From J027 sp034437655 (GTDB lineage: Bacteria > Chloroflexota > Anaerolineae > Aggregatilineales > J027), in the NCBI GenBank assembly GCA_034437655.1, contig DAOTTU010000092.1, forward strand, positions 1 to 64,000: a DNA stretch of 64,000 bases, given 5' to 3'. The notes beneath the pieces are model-generated. The model was not told the DNA's origin, ran no database searches, and saw nothing but the letters and a program-made list of their open reading frames with translations. Shown here one piece after another: positions 17,615 to 25,894 of the stretch. Position 1 is the stretch's first letter. The number at the start of each line of letters is the position of its first letter. Both the position numbers and the translations under genes were made by a program.

Positions 17615-20600
17615 TTAGTCACCAGCAGGACTTGGTGCAGTAGATTTAGCCTGATCTTCCTTTTTGTTGCCAGTAAAGAGGCCCATCAAACCACCTGTTA
17701 TATCATCAAACAAACTGTAGACAACTGGTAGTACAATGAGCGTTAATACTGTTGAACTGGCTAAACCACCAATGACAACGGTGCCCAATTCCGCAGCGAT
17801 AATTGCACCTTCGGTCAACCCTAACGCCAGTGGGAACACGCCCATTGTTGTACTGATTGCTGTCATCATGATGGGGCGCAAACGTACGGTTCCCGCTTCG
17901 ACCAGTGCATCATATGTTGACATGTTCTTTTCGCGTCTATTTTGCTGTACGCGGTCGAGGAAAACGACAGCATTCGTCACTACGATACCAATGAGCATCA
18001 GTAGGCCAATAAGCGATGATAAGCCTAACACGCGCCCGGTAACCGTGAGTCCAATTGCGGCACCTACGATTGCCAGTGGCAGGCTAACCAGAATGGTGAT
18101 GGGGTGAATGAGATTACCGAAAGTCAGCGCAAGAATGACATATACAATGACTGTGGCAATACCCATTGAGATGAAGATTTGTTGGAAGCCTTCTTGCTGT
18201 TGTTCGGAGTCGAAACCCTGACTGACCAACGCAGGCGCTGCCTGTGGATTGCTCTCCTCAAACTCGGCAACTGCATCTTGCGCTTCCATCAATGCAGTAT
18301 TGGTGATACCAAGCGTGTCATCGGCTTCAATCTCTGCGGTGTAGCGAATCGCGGGTTCACCATCAATGCGAATGTAGGTGTTTTCACCGCCGCCCAAACC
18401 ACTGTTACTGCTTTCGATATTGACGAGGCCGTCAACCTCTTCGAGTGTCTGGAGTACAACGCTATCATAAGCACGGAGGTCATCAAGTGTAATATCCTCA
18501 TTTTCGCCTCGGATTTCGATAGCAAAGCCACCAAAACCGCCACCACCACCATCACCGCTAGACACTGAGATAAAGTCTGGCGCTGCGGGCACTTCTGGAA
18601 ATGCCTCAGCCATGAGTTGTTCAGAAAACTCGCGGAGGTCGGGTAAGAACGCATCAAGTTGTTCCTGCGATTCAATGCCAACGCGAACTGTCGCCACATT
18701 GGGGCTGATGCTGCTGGTAGCACTGTCAAACTGTTGGGCATCACCGCCGACCGACGCAGTAACGGTCGAAACACCTTCGTTTTCTTGACCTTCGTAAGAA
18801 ACTGTTTCGCCAGTGAACGGGTTTTCGTAATCGCCACCGAGTAGATATGTTTCAATTTCGCGGGCAATAGCATTGGTCTGCTCAATTGATGTGGGCTCTT
18901 GACCAAGCTGTGGGGGTAGGTTGATTTCGATCGTTGCCTGTGCTTCACCAAAGTTTGGCAGGAATGTCTGTGGACGTTGCCCCAGAAGCCAGAGCCCAAA
19001 AATGAGCGTGGCAAAGGCAGCCGCGATTACCCCGAGGCGGTTGACTGTGTTTTTGAGCAAGAAACTGATGAGACGTCCGTATGCGTTGCTGAGTTTATCA
19101 ATGCTGCCGATGAAGACATTGCGAACCCGCGTCACACTGGCTTCAGCCGTGTTCATGTTGTCTTTGACGGGGCGTACACTCTCGATCATTGAGGACCTGG
19201 TAATCAACAGCGATGAGAGCGCGGGGACAGTGGTGATCGCAACCATATAAGACCCAACGAGGGAATATGTCACAGCCAACCCAAACGGCAGGAAGAATGC
19301 ACCCGTGACACCGCCAAACAACCCTAATGGCAAGAATACCAGCATCGTGGTGGCAGTTGCAGCGAGGATTGCGACAGAAACTTCGCGCGTCCCGTTCAAC
19401 ACAGCTTCTTTCTGGTCGCCGCCTTGTTGAACATTGCGATAGATGTTTTCAAGCACCACGATAGAGTCGTCTACGACACGACCGATTGCCACAGTTAAGC
19501 CAGACAGGGTCATGATGTTGAGTGTGAACGACGCCGGGAATAGTCGTACGATCACTTCAAGAATGCTGCCGAAAGTCGTATCGCGGCCGACGTCTTCAAG
19601 AATGGGTGCCAGAATGTCATTGACATTGGCGGGGACAATTGCTGCCAGCACCAGTGCGGTCATGACCGAGGTCGGAATGCTGACGGAGGTAACCAGCGTG
19701 CTACGAACGCTCAGATTCATGAAAATCAGAATAACGACGATTGCCATCACTGCCCCGAGTAAGCCGTCGCTTGTAACCCCGCTGATAGATTCTTCGATGA
19801 AGGTAGCCTGTTCAAAAGCCACAGAAATTTCAACGTTGTTTTCAGCACTCCATTCGTCAAGAAATGCGTTCGTGTCGTCCCAGGTGACGACTGTATTTGC
19901 TTCATCTGTCTTGAATATCGTAACGGTTAGTGAACTATCGCCGTTTGTACGAGTGACCGGTTCTTCTGGCAGCCCACCGTTATCTTCATTGTTGGACAAT
20001 GAGCCACCGACGACCGTAACCTGCGCAATATTTTCACGTTCACGGAGAGTGGGAACAAGATTATCTTCGATAAGGCGTCGCAGTTCATCTGAGGAACGGT
20101 CAGCCGAACTAACGCTCAACGATGCCAACGGTACGTCGCTGAAAGAGAAGGTTTGTAGCTGTAGCGCTTCGACACGCCATGCCATCGGGAGCGGTACGCC
20201 TGTTGGCAGGAATGTCTCGCCATTTTCCGTGATAGGTTCGAGAGGGGTGGTCAGTTCATACGCATTGCGGAGATCTTCTGGCAATGCCGCATATGCTTCA
20301 GGTGTGAGATTGTTAATCGCAAGCAGCGCCGTGTCTTCTGGCTGGAATTGGTTGACAGTTGTGATATGGCGCACAAATGAGCAACGACTGACACCATCAA
20401 CCATCGGTGGATTGCCGTTAAAAAACTCAAGACAATTGGACTCTACCAGCAAAAACTGCTCAATGTTTTCTGGTCGAATATCGGACGTATCACCGAGCGG
20501 GCCCGCAATCGTACCATTTTCATAGAAATTGTTTAAGACTGCCGCTACACTGCGCGTGGTTGCGAGTTCGGAGAGGTCAGCAGCAGTTCGGAAGCGATCG

Positions 20601-21301
20601 TCGCTTTGCTGCCAGGAAGCTGGTAAGCGGGGTGGGGCGGCTTGATCAAACGCAAAATCTTCCGCTTGTGCTGTTCCAGAAGCAGTATCACGTTTCGCAA
20701 GTAATTCCTCTTGCAAGCTCGCTCCAAGCAAGTCAAAGCTGGATTCTGGAATCCCCTGCAGGGTTTCTGCTGATAGACTCAGCCAGATTTCGGGCAAGAG
20801 CTGTTGCTTAAACCCTTCGTTACGCTGATTTGCATAATTTTCTAACCATAGAATATGCTCAGCGGAAAGTTCTGCAAACATGTCTTCAACTGATACGCCA
20901 TCTGGTGGGGTAAGGCGGCGAATCGGCACATATTGTTGCTCGATATTATCCGTAACAGCATCAATATCGTCAGTAACATTGTTCTGTACCAGCCCAAATT
21001 CGTTACTGATAATCGAGAACATCAAGCCATCATTGGTGGTGGTTTGTACATTGACGACCCCACTGACGTCATTTAGTTCTCGCTCTAGCGGCACAGTGTA
21101 CATGTGCAGCATGTTTTCGCTGGTCGCGCCACCATTCTGGGCAACAACCAACGTGTTGGGAAATTCAATATCCGGGAGCAATTCTTGATTAAATTGCATG
21201 AATGAGTAGACGCCAGCTGCAATCAGCATCAACGTGAGTGTCATCGTAATCCAGCGAAACCGCACCGCGAGACGGGTTATGCTAGCAATTGCGTTGCGCA
21301 T
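17615..21301 (-). CDS. RND superfamily efflux transporter (AcrB/HAE1-like)
   Basis: A 1228-residue inner-membrane pump with the RND layout: membrane helix 1 near residues 14-36 (FRWITMTLTLMLIAAGVYSF), a large outer loop, helices 2-6, a second half beginning near residue 730 (VNRLGVIAAAFATLIFGLWL), and a second large loop. The proton-relay signature is present in GRVVDDSIVVLENIYRN, and the C-terminal half contains LLMLIGIVVTNAVVFLDRV. The first outer loop is about 200 residues longer than in AcrB. No membrane-fusion-protein or outer-membrane-channel gene is adjacent, as expected if the cell has one membrane. The substrate is unknown. Confidence 0.92.
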   Translation of the reverse strand: MRNAIASITRLAVRFRWITMTLTLMLIAAGVYSFMQFNQELLPDIEFPNTLVVAQNGGATSENMLHMYTVPLERELNDVSGVVNVQTTTNDGLMFSIISNEFGLVQNNVTDDIDAVTDNIEQQYVPIRRLTPPDGVSVEDMFAELSAEHILWLENYANQRNEGFKQQLLPEIWLSLSAETLQGIPESSFDLLGASLQEELLAKRDTASGTAQAEDFAFDQAAPPRLPASWQQSDDRFRTAADLSELATTRSVAAVLNNFYENGTIAGPLGDTSDIRPENIEQFLLVESNCLEFFNGNPPMVDGVSRCSFVRHITTVNQFQPEDTALLAINNLTPEAYAALPEDLRNAYELTTPLEPITENGETFLPTGVPLPMAWRVEALQLQTFSFSDVPLASLSVSSADRSSDELRRLIEDNLVPTLRERENIAQVTVVGGSLSNNEDNGGLPEEPVTRTNGDSSLTVTIFKTDEANTVVTWDDTNAFLDEWSAENNVEISVAFEQATFIEESISGVTSDGLLGAVMAIVVILIFMNLSVRSTLVTSVSIPTSVMTALVLAAIVPANVNDILAPILEDVGRDTTFGSILEVIVRLFPASFTLNIMTLSGLTVAIGRVVDDSIVVLENIYRNVQQGGDQKEAVLNGTREVSVAILAATATTMLVFLPLGLFGGVTGAFFLPFGLAVTYSLVGSYMVAITTVPALSSLLITRSSMIESVRPVKDNMNTAEASVTRVRNVFIGSIDKLSNAYGRLISFLLKNTVNRLGVIAAAFATLIFGLWLLGQRPQTFLPNFGEAQATIEINLPPQLGQEPTSIEQTNAIAREIETYLLGGDYENPFTGETVSYEGQENEGVSTVTASVGGDAQQFDSATSSISPNVATVRVGIESQEQLDAFLPDLREFSEQLMAEAFPEVPAAPDFISVSSGDGGGGGFGGFAIEIRGENEDITLDDLRAYDSVVLQTLEEVDGLVNIESSNSGLGGGENTYIRIDGEPAIRYTAEIEADDTLGITNTALMEAQDAVAEFEESNPQAAPALVSQGFDSEQQQEGFQQIFISMGIATVIVYVILALTFGNLIHPITILVSLPLAIVGAAIGLTVTGRVLGLSSLIGLLMLIGIVVTNAVVFLDRVQQNRREKNMSTYDALVEAGTVRLRPIMMTAISTTMGVFPLALGLTEGAIIAAELGTVVIGGLASSTVLTLIVLPVVYSLFDDITGGLMGLFTGNKKEDQAKSTAPSPAGD

Positions 21302-21371
21302 GTAGCCTCCAAAGAGTTGTTCTGGTCTGGCAAACGTCCGTCTATTCTATCATGCTCATCATTCATTGGCG

Positions 21372-21385
21372 TTAACGTTCGTTAA
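21372..21385. promoter_or_regulatory. Palindrome in the divergent RND / beta-propeller intergenic region
   Basis: TTAACG and CGTTAA flank a central TT, a 14-bp near-perfect palindrome 70 bp upstream of the RND start. Such short palindromes are typical of dimeric repressor operators. No regulator can be assigned. Confidence 0.3.
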
Positions 21386-21547
21386 GCGTAAATGCGACAG
21401 AGGAGATTTGCATACAGTACTCGCATTAGCTCTATGCAGAATGTATTAGAGGGCGTGAGTTATTCTGGCACTTTTGTGTCACCAATGGTAGGATACAAAC
21501 AAACAATACTGGAAAAGTCGGGCACTAGCCGGGGTTAAGAGCAAATA

Positions 21548-22558
21548 ATGGTAGTACAAATACTGCGTATTGGTATCATGTTTTTCGCGATAGTGGGCAC
21601 GCTTGTTGCATTCACACAATCAGGGGGTGTGCAGGCGGCTGAACAATCGACAGTAGTGTCAGATTTGCATCAAGGTGGTGGGGATAGCGGCGAAACGCCA
21701 CAACCTTTCACGCAAGAGGATTTACAGTTGCTCTCTGGTAATGTATTACGACCGAATGGTATGTTCTGGCACGATGGATATCTCTACATTGGGTGCAACG
21801 GTGACTTTACCCTTTATCGTGTCGATGATACGACAGGTGCGACAATCACCTACATCGCGGGTATCGAAAACGCCAATGAGCTTTATGTAGAAGGCGTCAC
21901 CAATGATACGAACGTCTGGGTACCGGATTATTCGCGTGATACGTTGACGATTGTTGAACGTGGCCAGAGCCCACCGCGTACTGACCTTGTGAGTGATCTT
22001 GCTGCGCCGTGGGGAATCGAAAGTGTTGGCGATGATTTCCTGTTGACCCTATTTCGTAATGACGAAGTGATTCGCTCTACACGCACAGGCGAAACTGAAG
22101 TGATTGCAACGGGGTTCCGCTCACCGACAGGAATTGTGATAGACGATACTACGGTATTTGTCGCGAATCACGAAAGTGCGCGCCGCTCAATTGAATGGTT
22201 TGATCTAAATGACGTTGCAGATGGTGAACCATTAACTGACACAGACATGCAGCAACTTGTGAAAGGTCTACAGTTCACAACAAATCTGGTTATGGGTCCA
22301 GACGGTATGCTCTATTTCGCATATGCCCTTGGCCAGCGTGGTGTTGTTGGGCGTGTTGACCCGCAAGCCTGTATGGAAGCCGGGGGATGTGCAAATATTG
22401 ACGTTGAGCCAGTGGTATGGACAGAACTACAAGCACCGCTGGTTGGCTTGAACATTACACCTGACATGCGTTTGTTCATCCATTCTCAATACGGCGCAGA
22501 AATTTACTGGCTTCAATTGCCAGATGAACCTGTGGTGCGTGCAGAGACAAAACCTTAG
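21548..22558 (+). CDS. Secreted beta-propeller protein (NHL/SMP-30-like)
   Basis: A 336-residue protein with a signal peptide (IGIMFFAIVGTLVAFTQSGGVQA trimmed at the AA site). The mature part consists of repeats such as LLSGNVLRPNGMFWHDGYLY, TGFRSPTGIVIDDTTVFVAN and GLQFTTNLVMGPDGMLYFAY, the pattern of NHL or SMP-30/gluconolactonase-type propellers. Two cysteines (CMEAGGC) could form a disulfide. No catalytic set is clear enough to call a lactonase. The tyrosine recombinase gene starts 22 nt downstream. Confidence 0.8.
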   Translation: MVVQILRIGIMFFAIVGTLVAFTQSGGVQAAEQSTVVSDLHQGGGDSGETPQPFTQEDLQLLSGNVLRPNGMFWHDGYLYIGCNGDFTLYRVDDTTGATITYIAGIENANELYVEGVTNDTNVWVPDYSRDTLTIVERGQSPPRTDLVSDLAAPWGIESVGDDFLLTLFRNDEVIRSTRTGETEVIATGFRSPTGIVIDDTTVFVANHESARRSIEWFDLNDVADGEPLTDTDMQQLVKGLQFTTNLVMGPDGMLYFAYALGQRGVVGRVDPQACMEAGGCANIDVEPVVWTELQAPLVGLNITPDMRLFIHSQYGAEIYWLQLPDEPVVRAETKP

Positions 22559-22580
22559 CATAAAGTCGTGAGGGGGCGTA

Positions 22581-23627
22581 GTGAAGATACCTGATACACT
22601 TCAGGAATGCTTTGACATTTACCTAAATCAAGGTCAGCTATATTCTCCGCATACGCGCTCGGCCTATACACGGTCGGTTGATCTCCTATTTGAATTTTTA
22701 GATGACCATCATTTTCAGAGTGAGGTAGCTATACAACAGTCACCCCGCTCTGTTGCACAAATTTCGCCCCGGGAACTTGGGCCGGAAGACCATGCACTAC
22801 TGGCTGCGTTCGCTGAATGGCTACGTACAGCAGACCCTGATGGTAATTACACAAAGCGCCCATACTCTGAAGCGACTATTGCGCTGCGAGTTGCTGGCGT
22901 ACAACATTTTCTGTTCTTCATGGAGCGGCGTGGCTGGCTGGCTGATGACTTCAACCTGTCGGCCGTTGTTGCAACTTTGCGTGAGGCAGCGCCCATAGAA
23001 CAAAAACAACAACCCGGCAAAGCAAAAAATAATCACTATATGGATCTTTCTGCTGTTATTTCATTTTATGACAACCAGCAACCGCCACCACATTTACGCG
23101 GTGAAAACGTAAACGCTGAGCGCCTTCATCGTTGGGAACTCGTACGACTCCGTAATCGAGCATTATTGCATTGCCTGGCTGAAACAGGGGGGCGTGTCAG
23201 TGAACTGTTGCAGCTTGATGCCGTTGATGTAGCTGAGCTAAATGGCCAGCACACAGAGATTGCGGTAGTGGGGAAAAGTGGCCATACCTATCAATTGGTT
23301 ATTGATAAATCGCAACGTATGATTTCTGAATACCTGCATAAACGTGGTGTTCTGGCAGAGTTTGTAGAAAAACAGGAGTCTTCACCGCTTTTCGTAAGCC
23401 ATGATCCTCGTTATGATGGGAATCGTATGAGTCGAATTGTGGCATGGCGTGTTGTACGACGCGCTTCTAAGGGGGTCGGTATTGCAAATGTTTCACCACA
23501 TGACTTTCGTCATTGGCGTGCCCATCAACTGATTCTCGAAGGGCGTTCGCTTACTGAGGTTCGTGATATGCTCGGACACCGCTCTATTGAAACGGTCAAG
23601 TTACTGTATGAACATTTGCTGGCCTGA
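22581..23627 (+). CDS. Tyrosine recombinase (XerC/XerD-like integrase)
   Basis: A 348-residue site-specific recombinase. The start is GTG at 22581, preceded by GAGGGGG. The N-terminal SAM-like DNA-binding domain covers residues about 5-140. The catalytic set is complete: Arg205 (TGGRVSELL), Lys232 (VVGKSG), His307 and Arg310 (HDFRHW), His333 (LGHRS) and Tyr343 (LLYEHL). The protein would cut and rejoin DNA through a 3'-phosphotyrosine. No attachment site, excisionase or mobile cargo is seen nearby, so it may be a resident Xer-type enzyme rather than a phage integrase. A linker rich in Gln/Lys (residues about 138-148) separates the two domains. Confidence 0.9.
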   Translation: MKIPDTLQECFDIYLNQGQLYSPHTRSAYTRSVDLLFEFLDDHHFQSEVAIQQSPRSVAQISPRELGPEDHALLAAFAEWLRTADPDGNYTKRPYSEATIALRVAGVQHFLFFMERRGWLADDFNLSAVVATLREAAPIEQKQQPGKAKNNHYMDLSAVISFYDNQQPPPHLRGENVNAERLHRWELVRLRNRALLHCLAETGGRVSELLQLDAVDVAELNGQHTEIAVVGKSGHTYQLVIDKSQRMISEYLHKRGVLAEFVEKQESSPLFVSHDPRYDGNRMSRIVAWRVVRRASKGVGIANVSPHDFRHWRAHQLILEGRSLTEVRDMLGHRSIETVKLLYEHLLA

Positions 23628-23703
23628 ATGTTTCTGCACAACACAGCCAAATTATAATTTAATGACACAAAATTGATAAGACACCGTACCTTATGAATCA
23701 GGC

Positions 23704-23731
23704 TTGACCATCGTTGTAAACGTGTCATAAT
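23704..23731 (+). promoter_or_regulatory. Putative sigma-70-type promoter of the RRM-PHAX gene
   Basis: TTGACC at 23704-23709 and CATAAT at 23726-23731 are separated by 16 bp. The predicted transcript would have a leader of about 50 nt ending in GGGAGG before the GTG start at 23786. Confidence 0.45.
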
Positions 23732-23785
23732 GCGTTTAGCGGCGAAGGCTTCACCTTTTCTTAACCAAACGGGAGGCAAAACCTC

Positions 23786-24721
23786 GTGACTCAAAAGTTA
23801 TTTGTTCAGAATATTCTTCCGTCTGTATCAGAGGATCAGATTCGCTCTATCTTTGCAACAGTCGGTGAAGTCCTCGATGTACAACGCCCTTTTCATCGTG
23901 AGACATTGCAACCACGTAAGTTTATGTTTGTCTCGATGGACTCTGATGAGGCAGGTGCAAAGGCGATCGAACAGCTAGACGGCTATGAAGTGGCCGGGCA
24001 GCAACTCATTGTAACTGCTGCTGATTTAAACAAACGTGGACATGAGATAAACTACCGAGAAGTAATGCGGATTGGTACAGAAATTGCTGAGGTCCTCGGT
24101 GAAACTGATCCGCGCCCACGTAGCCAAATTGCCCATATTATTGAACTAAAGGGCGAAGAGTTTGCTCGTCAGTTGCTCACCGATACGCTCAAAATTCAAG
24201 AAGAAGGTGGCATGGACGTTACGGATGGGTCACGCAAACGTACCACAGGTGGCGTCTTCTTTAAACTCTCCAAAGATCGCCTGGACGCAAAGACTCGTGG
24301 CATAATCTTCCCGCGCCCCGGATCGAACGATAAAAAGGGTAAGAAAGCTGCTGACGGGAAGGATGACAAAAAGCAACAAAAAAGAACGAAGCCGGGGGCA
24401 GCTAAGGGTGATAGAAAAAACGGGCAAAAAACAGAAGGCAGAAAGCCTCGGCTGAGCAGTGACGCGATTGCTGCGGCAGACGCATCGGCGGTCGCCAAAC
24501 CTGCACTGGCACCGACCAGGGTTCAAGAAGTGACCCCAGAAGTACAGCAACACTACGACGAACTAAAAGCTGCTGAAGCCACTGCCCAACAGCACCTATC
24601 TGATATTCAGTCCAAAAAGATCAAGGGTAGCCCGATTGCAGCTTTGAAAGAGCTGGCAGACCTGAAAGCTCAGATTGCACAACTGGTGAAAACCTATCCT
24701 GATCTCAAAAAGAAGTCGTAA
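23786..24721 (+). CDS. RNA-binding protein with RRM and PHAX-type domains
   Basis: A 311-residue protein from a GTG start with GGGAGG upstream. Residues 4-79 are an RRM: RNP2 is LFVQNI (5-10) and RNP1 is RKFMFVSM (44-51). Residues about 95-162 match the PHAX RNA-binding domain: IAEVLGE, AHIIELKGEEFARQLL, and the signature DGSRKRTTGGVFFKL (147-161). Eukaryotic PHAX has a nearly identical NGSRRRTPGGVF signature. A Lys/Gly-rich basic linker (about 182-225) and a helical C-terminus (about 250-311) follow. The protein probably binds structured or single-stranded RNA. Bacterial RRM proteins are known, notably in cyanobacteria; the partner RNA here is unknown. Confidence 0.85.
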   Translation: MTQKLFVQNILPSVSEDQIRSIFATVGEVLDVQRPFHRETLQPRKFMFVSMDSDEAGAKAIEQLDGYEVAGQQLIVTAADLNKRGHEINYREVMRIGTEIAEVLGETDPRPRSQIAHIIELKGEEFARQLLTDTLKIQEEGGMDVTDGSRKRTTGGVFFKLSKDRLDAKTRGIIFPRPGSNDKKGKKAADGKDDKKQQKRTKPGAAKGDRKNGQKTEGRKPRLSSDAIAAADASAVAKPALAPTRVQEVTPEVQQHYDELKAAEATAQQHLSDIQSKKIKGSPIAALKELADLKAQIAQLVKTYPDLKKKS

Positions 24722-24784
24722 TAAAAACCATACTTGCTGCACATCGCTTGTTTTCAACCAAACGCGCATGAGGATGGATGCGAT

Positions 24785-25792
24785 ATGACAACTGTGGGCA
24801 TTGTATCATGGGGAACATATTTCCCGGCAGGTATTCAGACGGCAGCGGACGTGGCCACGGCCACTGGTATCCCGGAAGAAGTTGTTGCCAGGAAAATGGG
24901 GCTGGTCCAAAAACATATCGCTGGCCCTGATGACCATGCCGCTGAAATGGCTGCGAAGGCTGCGCAGCAGGCGCTATCTAGAGCTGGTGTTTCACCGGAC
25001 GAAATTGACCTTATTATTTATCATGGCAGTGAATTCAAAGAACACTTTGTCTGGTCGGCAGCAACGCGGGTGCAGCAGCTACTTGGTGCGAATAATGCAG
25101 GCGCTTTCGAAATTTATGCACTGTGCGCTGGCGCACCAATTGCGTTTAAAACAGCAAAAAGCATGATGCTTGAAGACGATGACTTACAGACTGTCTTGCT
25201 GGTGACTGCATCGCGTGAAAACGATCTGGTTGACTACACTAATCAACGTGCGCGTTTCATGTTTAATTTTGGGACCGGGGCCGGTGCAGTCATCCTACGT
25301 CGTGATTATGACAAAAACGTAGTCATGGGTGCAAAGGTCATCAGTGATGGAACGTTGAGTAAAACAGTTGTGATGCATGCTGGGGGGAGTTTACAGCCAG
25401 CCAGCGAAGCGACCGTAACCCAGAACCTTCATCGCCTGGATGTACCTGACCTCGACTATATGGGTGAACGGCTTGGCGCAGTTTCAGAAGAGAATTTCGT
25501 ACATGTTGTACAAGGTTCAGTTGAGAAAAGTGGCTATACACTGGAAGACATCGGTTTCCTCGGTCTCGTTCACATGAAACGTTCTGCCCATGACAGTATA
25601 TTGCGAGCGCTCGGTGTTGAGCAAGAGCAAGCGATTTACCTTGATCATTATGGGCACATGCAATCGGTTGATCAAATCGTTGCACTTGAATTAGGTCACA
25701 ACAGCGGTAAGTTGAAGGCCGGAGACTTGACTGTGCTGGCGGGTGCGGGCACAGGCTATACCTGGAGTGCGGTGGCATTGCGCTGGGGATAG
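24785..25792 (+). CDS. Thiolase-fold enzyme of the KAS III / HMG-CoA synthase type
   Basis: A 335-residue enzyme from ATG 24785 (MTTVGIVSWGTYFP); an in-frame ATG at 24734 would add 17 residues unlike the family. The nucleophile is Cys114 in YALCAGAPIA, the position of the acyl-accepting cysteine of FabH. The C-terminal half has LGLVHMKRSAHDS for the first catalytic His. The usual Asn site is replaced in DHYGHMQSVDQ (GNTSAAS in FabH), and the end AGAGTGYTWSAVALRWG is the KAS III glycine loop. It could condense acyl-CoAs or act as HMG-CoA synthase-like enzyme. The Asn change makes the exact reaction uncertain. Confidence 0.8.
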   Translation: MTTVGIVSWGTYFPAGIQTAADVATATGIPEEVVARKMGLVQKHIAGPDDHAAEMAAKAAQQALSRAGVSPDEIDLIIYHGSEFKEHFVWSAATRVQQLLGANNAGAFEIYALCAGAPIAFKTAKSMMLEDDDLQTVLLVTASRENDLVDYTNQRARFMFNFGTGAGAVILRRDYDKNVVMGAKVISDGTLSKTVVMHAGGSLQPASEATVTQNLHRLDVPDLDYMGERLGAVSEENFVHVVQGSVEKSGYTLEDIGFLGLVHMKRSAHDSILRALGVEQEQAIYLDHYGHMQSVDQIVALELGHNSGKLKAGDLTVLAGAGTGYTWSAVALRWG

Positions 25793-25831
25793 TTTGGTAA
25801 AAGGCGACAATATTCAATAGAGAGAAAAATT

Positions 25832-25870
25832 AGCCCCTGTCCGTATGGTTTTAGGAAGAGGGGCTTTTTT
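25832..25870. terminator. Bidirectional rho-independent terminator
   Basis: AGCCCCT (25832-25838) pairs with AGGGGCT (25859-25865). Six T follow on the plus strand, and an AATTTTTCTC follows on the minus strand. It serves both the KAS III-like gene (plus) and the converging liv operon (minus). Confidence 0.85.
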
Positions 25871-25894
25871 GACAGTGGAGCTATAAAACTGTCA

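Noticed and set aside
19443..20525. A 360-residue plus-strand frame opposite the RND gene
   Set aside because: It is a Ser/Thr/Arg-rich shadow of the antisense strand of a clear transporter gene, with no domain and no ribosome site.
22560..23790. Prophage or integrative element around the tyrosine recombinase
   Set aside because: No direct att repeats, tRNA boundary, phage genes or composition shift is visible; both tRNAs are more than 5 kb away.
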